From: an uncultured Bacteroidota bacterium
GTDB taxonomy: Bacteria; Bacteroidota; Bacteroidia; Bacteroidales; GCA-2748055
Direction: 5' to 3'
Assembly: GCA_937129385.1 (NCBI GenBank)
Contig: CAKZNC010000106.1
Coordinates: 1-38,926, forward strand
Length of the DNA stretch: 38,926 nt
Shown here piece after piece: positions 1 through 6,514 of this stretch. Under the pieces are notes generated by a model. That model saw nothing but the letters and a program-made list of their open reading frames with translations. It was not told the origin of the DNA and made no database searches. The first letter of the stretch is position 1; every line of letters begins with the position of its first letter. The position numbers and the translations under genes are program-made.

Positions 1-55
1 CAAAGTTTAGTTCAGTTGATATCCTGAGGCGAGAAGTTTATGCCGAGCCTGTCGA
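1..55. repeat. 55-bp direct repeat, copy 1
   Basis: The 55 bases at 1-55 recur without mismatch at 114-168, a 113-bp period. The unit ends in GCCGAGCCTGTCGA, which resembles the short GCC(T/G)GTCGA-type dispersed repeats common between genes in many bacteria. The left end coincides with the window edge, so the true unit may be longer. Confidence 0.85.
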
Positions 56-83
56 GGCAAGCCTCAGCTGAATCACCAGGAAT

Positions 84-112
84 AAGCCTCCGAAAGGGGG
101 CTTTTTCTTTTT
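84..112 (+). terminator. Rho-independent terminator between the two 55-bp repeats
   Basis: An 8-bp stem (84-91 with 96-103, one G-T wobble) closes a GAAA tetraloop at 92-95 and is followed by TTTCTTTTT at 104-112. This is a textbook intrinsic terminator on the plus strand. It probably serves a gene that lies left of the window, because no plus-strand gene precedes it here. Confidence 0.8.
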
Positions 113-113
113 A

Positions 114-168
114 CAAAGTTTAGTTCAGTTGATATCCTGAGGCGAGAAGTTTATGCCGAGCCTGTCGA
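114..168. repeat. 55-bp direct repeat, copy 2
   Basis: Identical to bases 1-55. The copies flank the terminator at 84-112, so the unit repeat-terminator may have arisen by local duplication. After this copy the sequence diverges (ATTTGTTATCG against GGCAAGCCTCAG after copy 1). Confidence 0.85.
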
Positions 169-222
169 ATTTGTTATCGTTCAGCCCTTCAGCAAAATCC
201 GATGTTGAATAGTGAACTGTTT

Positions 223-426
223 TTAAAAAATCTTCTGAGACCTTCCAATTGCAAAATAAAGGATGCCTCCTAAAATCGGGATCAGGATCACAACAACAAC
301 CCATATCAGTTTATTTGACCCTGTAAATTCACTACCGAGTATATCAACCAGGGCGATAAGTGGAATTAATAACAAGAGTGCGATGATCAAGAGCGGGGCT
401 CCGCCTGCCATACCAAGAATTGTCAT
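223..426 (-). CDS. Small membrane protein with PLDc_N-type domain
   Basis: A 67-residue protein starting at the ATG at 426; an in-frame upstream TTG at 456 is less likely. It contains two hydrophobic helices, the first rich in Leu/Ile (LLIIALLLLIPLIALV) and the second (WVVVVILIPILGGILYFAIG) ending in a short basic tail. The pattern of helix, polar linker ending in NKLIW, second helix and GR resembles the PLDc_N (phospholipase D/nuclease N-terminal) family, which also occurs as free-standing two-helix proteins of unknown function in Bacteroidota. No catalytic part is present. It faces away from the ZIP transporter gene, and its role is unknown. Confidence 0.6.
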   Translation of the reverse strand: MTILGMAGGAPLLIIALLLLIPLIALVDILGSEFTGSNKLIWVVVVILIPILGGILYFAIGRSQKIF

Positions 427-498
427 TTTTGAGGTGTTTGGTGAATAGATGTTCAAGGTACAAAAATCTTCATTATCTTCGTGAAAAAGAGATCGGAA

Positions 499-1314
499 AT
501 GGATTTTGAGAAACTACTGCAATTCAACCCGGTATTCCTGGCCCTGATGGCCACACTTTTTACATGGTTCCTGACCGCCCTCGGAGCATCCATGGTCTTC
601 TTTTTCAAGAAAATCGAAAAAAAAGTGCTGAATTCAATGCTGGGATTCGCTGCTGGTGTGATGATCGCTGCAAGTTTCTGGTCATTGCTCAAGCCATCCA
701 TCGAAATGGCCGGTGAGTCTGGTGTGCAGCCATGGCTACCAGCAGTAATAGGTTTTCTCTCCGGAGGTGCATTCCTCCTGCTCATCGATAAACTTCTCCC
801 CCACCTGCACCTCGGATTGTCCGTTGACAAAGCGGAAGGGATCAAAACTGACTGGCAGCGAAGTGTTTTGCTGGTACTGGCCATCACTCTGCACAATATC
901 CCTGAAGGACTGGCTGTGGGTGTTGCCTTCGGGGCACTGGCCCAAAATCCTGATCCAGGGATCCTCGCCGGCGCAATTGTACTGGCCACAGGGATTGGAC
1001 TGCAAAACTTCCCTGAAGGAGCAGCTGTATCTATTCCTTTGAGGCGAGAGGGATTCAGCCGGTTGAAAGCTTTCAACTACGGGCAATTATCCGGCATTGT
1101 GGAGCCAATTGCCGGTGTACTCGGGGCCTGGATGGTACTTCGGATTGAACCACTCCTGCCCTATGCCCTTGCATTCGCCGCAGGTGCCATGATCTTCGTG
1201 GTAGTGGAAGAATTGATCCCTGAATCACAAACAGGTCATGAGACAGACTATTCCACCATCGGTGCCATGCTGGGATTCTCGGTCATGATGTTCCTGGATG
1301 TTGCCCTGGGATAG
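499..1314 (+). CDS. ZIP family divalent metal transporter
   Basis: A 271-residue inner-membrane protein of the ZIP family (ZupT/GufA type), which imports Zn2+, Fe2+ or similar divalent cations. The metal-site motifs are HNIPEG (about residues 132-137, TM4) and QNFPEG (about 169-174, TM5), with VVEELIPE near 235-242. About eight hydrophobic segments are visible, and the TM3-TM4 loop carries a His-containing stretch (LLPHLHLG), a usual cytoplasmic metal-binding loop. I prefer the ATG at 499, giving MDFEKLLQFNP, over the GTG at 481, which would add six residues; neither has a clear ribosome site. The first His of the second motif is Gln (QNFPEG), as in many GufA-like members. The gene stands alone between two minus-strand genes, and metal specificity cannot be read from sequence. 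Confidence 0.9.
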   Translation: MDFEKLLQFNPVFLALMATLFTWFLTALGASMVFFFKKIEKKVLNSMLGFAAGVMIAASFWSLLKPSIEMAGESGVQPWLPAVIGFLSGGAFLLLIDKLLPHLHLGLSVDKAEGIKTDWQRSVLLVLAITLHNIPEGLAVGVAFGALAQNPDPGILAGAIVLATGIGLQNFPEGAAVSIPLRREGFSRLKAFNYGQLSGIVEPIAGVLGAWMVLRIEPLLPYALAFAAGAMIFVVVEELIPESQTGHETDYSTIGAMLGFSVMMFLDVALG

Positions 1315-1365
1315 AATTATTTTCAAAGGGAAAGCTCCCAGACCTGTTCACTTTTGATCCGGCTC

Positions 1366-2436
1366 CTATTTCACGCGCTTGTCGATGTACCTGGAATTGA
1401 TCGTCCGTAATACACCCATGTAGTCCATTTTAAACTCAAGCAGATCGCCGACCTTATAATTCTTCTCATTGTCTCCCAGGTCAATGACGAACATATCTGA
1501 ACTGGCCCCCACCATAGACAGATCTTTGTCAACAGGCTCAATATGACTCTCTTCCACGTCGAGAAGCCCTATATCGATGATCGCCCTGTAGGAGCGTTTT
1601 CCCATGTCCTTTTCATCAAATTCAAAGGTCTCCCCTTCCACATTCTGTCCCATTTCACCAATGGGAACCTGCGGTTTCTCGGTCACCTCGATGATCTCTG
1701 AATAGAGCTTGAAAACATCGTAATGCATTTTATCAAAGGTGGAGTTGTTATAGAGATCCGTTCCAAGGAACAATGTCTCCCCTACCCGGAAATGGTTGAT
1801 TGCCGCAGGTAACAATTTCTGGAAGATCAGGGGAATGGTCACAGATGACCCACCCGAAACATACGGAATATGCCTGTTGAATCGTGCCTCTACCAGCTGT
1901 TCGTAAAGGCTCAGCTGGATCAGTTTGTCATGGTTGGGCAGTACTCCATAAAGGCAAGTGAGATTGGTTCCGATTCCAACAACCTCGATGTTTTCCAGCT
2001 TAAATACCTTTTCGTAAAAGGCCATGAAATCCTCACCCATGATCCCTTCACGCAGCTCCCCCAGCTCGATCATGATAATGATCTTGTGGGTCTTGTTTTG
2101 CCGCTTTGCCTCTTCTGACAGCAGCCGGATGGTGTCACTTTCGGTATTCACACTGATATCGGCATACTGGACAACACTTTTGATCGCACGCTTGGCAGGT
2201 GGCTTGATATAAATGGTTTCAATATCCGGCTTGATCGACTTTACAGTCTTCAGGTTTGAAACCCGTGAATCACATACCTGGGAGATTGGGTTTTTCAGAA
2301 TTTCAGAGAGGAACAACCTATTACCGCAGAGCATCTTGGTGACTACAGAGAATTGTATATCGTGCTTCTTAAACAGCTTGTCGAGATACTTGTAATTCGC
2401 TGTGAGTTTTTTAGCGTCTAATTCTATGAATGCCAT
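1366..2436 (-). CDS. PLP-dependent alanine/ornithine racemase family enzyme
   Basis: A 356-residue fold-type III PLP enzyme of the predicted amino-acid racemase group (COG3457; ornithine racemase and YhfX-like proteins). The expected PLP lysine is Lys34 in SVVTKMLCGN, at the end of the first barrel strand. A Ser/Gly-rich phosphate-binding stretch (YVSGGSSVTIPLI) lies near residue 203, followed by NHFRVGETLFLG. The C-terminal third forms the beta domain seen in alanine racemases. Family members racemise ornithine, alanine or other amino acids, and this substrate is not determined. The start is the ATG at 2436. A GNAT acetyltransferase lies upstream on the same strand after a 171-bp gap, so the two may be functionally linked but do not form a tight operon. 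Confidence 0.8.
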   Translation of the reverse strand: MAFIELDAKKLTANYKYLDKLFKKHDIQFSVVTKMLCGNRLFLSEILKNPISQVCDSRVSNLKTVKSIKPDIETIYIKPPAKRAIKSVVQYADISVNTESDTIRLLSEEAKRQNKTHKIIIMIELGELREGIMGEDFMAFYEKVFKLENIEVVGIGTNLTCLYGVLPNHDKLIQLSLYEQLVEARFNRHIPYVSGGSSVTIPLIFQKLLPAAINHFRVGETLFLGTDLYNNSTFDKMHYDVFKLYSEIIEVTEKPQVPIGEMGQNVEGETFEFDEKDMGKRSYRAIIDIGLLDVEESHIEPVDKDLSMVGASSDMFVIDLGDNEKNYKVGDLLEFKMDYMGVLRTINSRYIDKRVK

Positions 2437-2565
2437 TCATTTACATTTAATGCAAGGGTTTATACTTTGAACTCCGGAGAGCCTTGATCAGCTATTATTA
2501 AGATTCCCCAGGTTAACCCGGGTCTATCGGGGCTATGGTTGAAAGCCGGGGTTCCGATCCTTCAC

Positions 2566-2599
2566 TTCGCATTACGTACTACGCATTGCGCACTACGCA
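2566..2599. repeat. Short degenerate tandem repeat (CGCATTACG-like)
   Basis: Bases 2566-2599 consist of imperfect repeats of ACGCATTACG / TACGCACTACG type. They lie between the end of the acetyltransferase gene and the start of the racemase gene, outside any supported coding sequence. Arrays of this kind are often unstable between strains. Confidence 0.6.
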
Positions 2600-2607
2600 A
2601 ATTCCCC

Positions 2608-3054
2608 CTACGCCTCCTGCTTGAATCGCATCTCCTTGTATTTGCTTGTAAACCCAACCTTCTCATAAAGGAATCTTGCGGGATTATCTGGTTCAACATG
2701 CAGTGCAATGTCACCTTCTGCCTTTTCAATGGTCTCCTTCATCAGGTGTTTTCCGATGCCCTGACCGCGCATTTCGTTGTGTGTGGCGATGTAGACAAGG
2801 ATATTCTCAGGAATATATCCCTTCATCCCGGTTCCGTTGACGATCACCACACCCGAGATGTCATCACCAGCATAAGATACCAGGATGAAACCGCCGAAAG
2901 AAGGGTACTCCTTCAGTGCATAATCTGCGCACTTGGCAATATCTTCCCGTGGGTCACCGAATTGCTCAAGGTGCTTGTAAAGGAAGTCGATGATCTTGTC
3001 CTTGGTTTCCTGGTCTGGTTTAGCGTTCTCATGAAACATCTTGGTCTCTATCAT
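2608..3054 (-). CDS. GNAT family N-acetyltransferase
   Basis: A 148-residue protein with the GNAT fold. The acetyl-CoA pyrophosphate-binding loop is MRGQGIGKHL at residues 95-104 (Q/RxxGxG/A motif A), preceded by strand ILVYIATHNE. The C-terminal NPARFLYEKVGF matches motif B (xxARxLYEKxGF). It would transfer an acetyl group from acetyl-CoA to a small-molecule amine or a protein; the acceptor is unknown. It sits upstream of the racemase gene on the same strand, so an amino acid or D-amino acid acceptor is possible but unproven. The length is normal for the family. Confidence 0.85.
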   Translation of the reverse strand: MIETKMFHENAKPDQETKDKIIDFLYKHLEQFGDPREDIAKCADYALKEYPSFGGFILVSYAGDDISGVVIVNGTGMKGYIPENILVYIATHNEMRGQGIGKHLMKETIEKAEGDIALHVEPDNPARFLYEKVGFTSKYKEMRFKQEA

Positions 3055-3060
3055 TTTTAC

Positions 3061-3267
3061 TCAGTTTTTAGGATTCGCACCTATTATAGATAAAAAAGTG
3101 ATATACGCAAATGTTTTTGCCATTTCAGTGTTGATTTCTGCTGTCTGGCATAAATCACACGACCACTCCCGGTTTTGCCATTCAAGGAATTTCATGATTT
3201 CATGATACCCAGTATAGCCATCTTTTTCAAAGTCCTGTCCGGTAAGTATTAAAGTGACAAATTGCAT
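3061..3267 (-). CDS. Small hypothetical protein (doubtful)
   Basis: An open frame of 68 codons ending 6 bp before the acetyltransferase start, on the same strand. The protein is mostly polar with a hydrophobic patch near the C-terminus and a Cys-x2-Cys pair (SCDLCQ, about residues 36-41). I recognise no family. Its position just ahead of a real gene is the only support; base composition does not settle the matter. If it is not a gene, 3055-3393 is a 339-bp intergenic region holding only the regulatory elements noted below. Confidence 0.3.
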   Translation of the reverse strand: MQFVTLILTGQDFEKDGYTGYHEIMKFLEWQNREWSCDLCQTAEINTEMAKTFAYITFLSIIGANPKN

Positions 3268-3271
3268 CTGT

Positions 3272-3302
3272 TTTGTTTAATGTTAGATTAACAATACTTT
3301 AA
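3272..3302 (+). promoter_or_regulatory. Candidate promoter of the TetR/efflux operon
   Basis: TTTG at 3272-3275 is followed after 19 bp by TACTTTAA at 3295-3302. This matches the Bacteroidota primary sigma pattern TTTG-N19-21-TAnnTTTG exactly at -33 and 6 of 8 at -7. The predicted leader to the ATG at 3394 would be about 85 nt. A second TACTTTAA occurs about 30 bp downstream. Confidence 0.35.
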
Positions 3303-3309
3303 CAAAATG
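3277..3309. promoter_or_regulatory. Three direct repeats of TTAAyA-type, 11-bp period
   Basis: TTAATGT (3277), TTAACAA (3288) and TTAACAA (3299) begin exactly 11 bp apart. An 11-bp direct-repeat period is typical of OmpR/PhoB-type response regulator sites rather than TetR operators, which are usually palindromic. A GTTA-N3-TAAC inverted repeat (about 3282-3292) overlaps, so a TetR-type site is an alternative. Confidence 0.4.
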
Positions 3310-3393
3310 ATCTGAACAATTGCAATACTTTAATGTTTACGTACACAGGAGAAACACAGGAAACATTTCGAATCAATATCGTATCTCTGCCAC

Positions 3394-4026
3394 ATGGAAC
3401 ATGCAAATCAAGTACCGGAAAAAATACTGAACAGTGCACTGGCACTGTACAGCAAATACGGCATCAAAAGCATCACCATGGATGATCTATGCAGGGAACT
3501 TGGAATCTCGAAGAAAACGCTGTACCGGCATGTCAGGGATAAAAATGACCTGCTAAGGAAAGTGATAGACTACGAGGTGGGGTTTCAAAGGGAGTCGACC
3601 CAAAAATTGTATGCATCAGGAATGAATGCAATCGATGAGCTGATGCATGTGAACAGGCACATTCATGCCAGCGAACAGATACATAGCCCAACCTTCTATT
3701 ATGACCTGCGAAAGTATCATCCCGAAATTTATAATGACTGGATCGAATACAAAAGAAATCGCATGCGTGAACTGATTGTGAGAAACCTTGAAAAGGGGAT
3801 CAGTGAGAGATTGTACCGGGAAGATTTGGATCCGGATATCATCGCAATACTGCATATCTCAAGGGTGGAGATGCTTCATTCTGCGGATTACCTGGGGGAT
3901 GATGAGTTGAGCAGTGTCCGTTTTATCGATGAAGTTTTTAATTACCACATTCACGGGATATGCAACCAGGTGGGCCTCTCTTATTTCAATCGAAAAAAAG
4001 CAGAACAGGAAAACAATGAATCTTAA
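3394..4026 (+). CDS. TetR/AcrR family transcriptional regulator
   Basis: A 210-residue regulator. The N-terminal TetR helix-turn-helix lies at about residues 10-57: EKILNSALALYSKYG, TMDDLCRELGISKKTLYRHV, then KNDLLRKV. The C-terminal ligand-binding domain is mostly helical and not assignable to a ligand. It is the first gene of a run encoding a TolC-like channel, an adaptor and an RND pump, and its end overlaps the channel gene by 11 bp if that gene starts at 4016. By analogy with AcrR-type regulators it probably represses this efflux operon and is released by a substrate of the pump. The start is the ATG at 3394. Confidence 0.9.
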   Translation: MEHANQVPEKILNSALALYSKYGIKSITMDDLCRELGISKKTLYRHVRDKNDLLRKVIDYEVGFQRESTQKLYASGMNAIDELMHVNRHIHASEQIHSPTFYYDLRKYHPEIYNDWIEYKRNRMRELIVRNLEKGISERLYREDLDPDIIAILHISRVEMLHSADYLGDDELSSVRFIDEVFNYHIHGICNQVGLSYFNRKKAEQENNES

Positions 4027-5374
4027 TATGAAAAAACTGAAAATTACAGGCATTATATTACTTGCAGCCACGATGGGGGTATTGCGCGGACAGGAGCCCG
4101 ATACCGGTGTCCGCTCCCTCTCCCTGGATGAAGCAGTCAGTTTTGCCCTGGAACACAACCTGAATGTAGCCAATGCAAGACTCGATGTAACTGCAGCTGA
4201 CAAACGTGTGTGGGAGGCGACAGCTTCCGGATTGCCGCAGATGGATGCTTCATTCAATTACAATAACAACCTTGCCCTTGCCACGACACTGATTCCGGAT
4301 TTTTTCAATGATCCTTCTGAAAAGATTGAAGTGCAGTTTGGTACAAAACACTATGCCACAGCCGGACTGCGTGCCAATCAGATCATTTTCAGCGGTCAGT
4401 ACATCATCGGACTCCAAACCGCAAAACTTTACAAGGAATTCATGAAAAAGAACAGGGATTTGTCTGAGCAACAGGTAAAAGAGGCTGTAATTCAGGGGTA
4501 TTACCTGGTGTTGTTATCCGAAAGCACACTTGAGGCACTCCGGGGTAACCTTCAGAATATAAAAACTTCTTACCAGGAGACCCTGGAATTATACAATGCA
4601 GGATTTGTTGAAGAGACCGATGCCGAGCAGCTGGAGGTGACACTGGCGGATCTTGAAAATTCTGTATTATCGATGGAAAGGCAGGTAGTGGCATCAAGAA
4701 ACCTGCTGAAATACCAGATGGGAATGATTCTCGAGGATGAGATCGAACTCACAGATGATCTTGACCAGATGGTCGGGGATCTGGAGTTGCAGGTACTCTT
4801 GGATCTGCAGATGGAGGTGGAAGAAAACATCGAATACCAACTCCTGAAGGACCAGGAAAGACTCGCTGAAATGGACCTGAAACTGAAAAAAACCGACTAC
4901 ATGCCCAACCTGTCTGCCTTCTTCTCACTGGATTTTACAGCACAACGACAGGAGTTTAACCTGTTCGATTCTGAGGAAGACTGGTACAAGGCTTCTGCGG
5001 TTGGTCTCTCACTGAATGTGCCTGTTTTCAGCAGCGGATTGCGCATGGCTGCTGTTGCACAGAAAAAAATTGCTTATGAGCAGGCGGTGAACAACCGGGA
5101 GTTTGCATCCCGCGGAATGAAGGTTGATTTCATGCAGGCTCAGTATGATTTCGCAAATGCACTGGAAAAGTATAAAAGAGAGGAAAAAAGCCTGGAGCTG
5201 ACAAAAAAGGTGGCTGAAAGGACCCGGGCAAAATATGAGGAAGGGATGGCTTCCAGCCTGGACCTGACACAGCTAAATGATCAATACCTGCGAACCCTGA
5301 CCAATTATACATCAGCAATGGTTGACTTGCTGAATGCGAAATTATCACTTGACAGATTGTTGAATAAATTATAA
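4016..5374 (+). CDS. TolC-family outer membrane efflux channel
   Basis: A 452-residue protein beginning MNLNMKKLKITG with a hydrophobic signal peptide, likely cleaved around Gly25-Gln26. The rest is long amphipathic, coiled-coil-like helices in two similar halves, as in the outer membrane efflux protein (OEP) family; LSLDEAVSFALEHNLNV near the mature N-terminus is the usual OEP opening. It would form the outer-membrane duct of the tripartite pump encoded by the next two genes. The ATG at 4016 has an AGGA just upstream and overlaps the regulator stop; a second ATG at 4028 lies just after that stop and is equally plausible. The open frame extends upstream to 3914 inside the regulator gene, which is surely too early. 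Confidence 0.9.
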   Translation: MNLNMKKLKITGIILLAATMGVLRGQEPDTGVRSLSLDEAVSFALEHNLNVANARLDVTAADKRVWEATASGLPQMDASFNYNNNLALATTLIPDFFNDPSEKIEVQFGTKHYATAGLRANQIIFSGQYIIGLQTAKLYKEFMKKNRDLSEQQVKEAVIQGYYLVLLSESTLEALRGNLQNIKTSYQETLELYNAGFVEETDAEQLEVTLADLENSVLSMERQVVASRNLLKYQMGMILEDEIELTDDLDQMVGDLELQVLLDLQMEVEENIEYQLLKDQERLAEMDLKLKKTDYMPNLSAFFSLDFTAQRQEFNLFDSEEDWYKASAVGLSLNVPVFSSGLRMAAVAQKKIAYEQAVNNREFASRGMKVDFMQAQYDFANALEKYKREEKSLELTKKVAERTRAKYEEGMASSLDLTQLNDQYLRTLTNYTSAMVDLLNAKLSLDRLLNKL

Positions 5375-5383
5375 GAAAACGGA

Positions 5384-6514
5384 ATGAAAAAATATATTGT
5401 GATCATAATGATTTTGGGGTTGGTTGCCTGCCAGCCTGAATCTGCAACAGAAAAGCAGGCACAACTCAGGGAATACAAGGAGAAAATAAGGGAGTACAAT
5501 GACAAGATCTCAGCGCTTGAAGCTGAACTTGATTCGATTGCGCCTGGAGAAAAAAGTAAACCCACCGGAATCGCAGTGGAGGTCAAGGAGATAAATCCGG
5601 AATCCTTCACCAGTTATTTTGAAACTACCGGGAAGGTGGAAGCGATCAATGATGCCTTCATCAGTCCTGAGATAAACGGCCAGGTAAGTGAAATCCTTGT
5701 CAAACGCGGCGAGCAGGTACAGAAGGGAGCGCTTTTACTGAAACTCAAAACGGATGTTACACGAAACAATATCGATGAGGTACAAACGAACCTGGAACTG
5801 GCGGAGAAAGTATTTGAAAAACAGCAAAATCTCTGGGAAAAAGAGATCGGTAGCGAGATAGATTTTCTTGAGGCCAGGAACAGGAAGGAGTCCCTGGAGG
5901 CAAGGCTGGAAACACTGAAATCCCAGCTTGAAATGGCATACATACATGCCCCCTTCGCAGGCACCATAGAGGAGATCAATGTGAAGGCCGGCGAACTCGC
6001 CTCTCCCGGAATGCGCCTGGTCCGATTGGTTAATATTAACGAATTGCGAATCAATTGTGATGTCTCAGAGTCATATCTCAGTTCAGTCGGGGAGGGAGAG
6101 AACGTTTTTCTGAGGTTTCCATCATTGCCCGGGGTGGAGATGGAACGTCCTGTGAGCAGGGTGGGAAGCGTGATCGACCCGGTTACGCGTACAGTCAAGG
6201 TTGAAATATTAACCGAAAACAGGTCAAATGAGATCAAACCCAACATGCTCTGTGCAGTGAGGATACAGAATTATTCTGACCAGGATGCAAGGCTTGTTCC
6301 CTCCATTATACTTAAGGAGGATTTCAATGGCACATTCCTCTTCAGGTTGAAGGACTCAGATAGCGGCCTGTTCGCAGAAAAGGTCTACGTTGAGACCGGA
6401 AAGACCGTCCAGGATATTACAAAAGTTACCGAAGGAATTGAATTGGGTGACAGGGTGATTGTGAAAGGATATAACCTCGTTACAGATGGAGCAAGGGTGC
6501 GAATTATCAAATAA
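5384..6514 (+). CDS. RND efflux periplasmic adaptor lipoprotein (HlyD/AcrA type)
   Basis: A 376-residue membrane fusion protein. The N-terminus has a lipoprotein signal with lipobox LVAC, so Cys16 should be lipidated. Residues about 24-52 (KQAQLREYKEKIREYNDK...) form an extra coiled coil before the conserved core. The core shows the lipoyl half-motifs INGQVSEILVKRGEQVQKG and IHAPFAGTIEEINVKAGE either side of a helical hairpin, then the beta-barrel (SPGMRLVRLVN) and membrane-proximal domains. It bridges the RND pump and the TolC-like channel in the periplasm. The gene starts 9 bp after the channel gene and its stop overlaps the pump start by one base (TAATG), so translation is probably coupled. 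Confidence 0.92.
   Translation: MKKYIVIIMILGLVACQPESATEKQAQLREYKEKIREYNDKISALEAELDSIAPGEKSKPTGIAVEVKEINPESFTSYFETTGKVEAINDAFISPEINGQVSEILVKRGEQVQKGALLLKLKTDVTRNNIDEVQTNLELAEKVFEKQQNLWEKEIGSEIDFLEARNRKESLEARLETLKSQLEMAYIHAPFAGTIEEINVKAGELASPGMRLVRLVNINELRINCDVSESYLSSVGEGENVFLRFPSLPGVEMERPVSRVGSVIDPVTRTVKVEILTENRSNEIKPNMLCAVRIQNYSDQDARLVPSIILKEDFNGTFLFRLKDSDSGLFAEKVYVETGKTVQDITKVTEGIELGDRVIVKGYNLVTDGARVRIIK

Noticed and set aside
1-168. Possible CRISPR array
   Set aside because: Only two repeats, 55 bp long, with a terminator as the spacer, and no cas genes in the window.
453-1076. A 207-codon open frame on the minus strand
   Set aside because: It lies wholly antisense to the ZIP transporter gene, whose motifs are unambiguous; the translation is Ser/Pro-rich and resembles no protein.
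2539-3093. A 184-codon plus-strand open frame
   Set aside because: Antisense to the GNAT gene, which has a clear acetyl-CoA motif; the translation has no domain.
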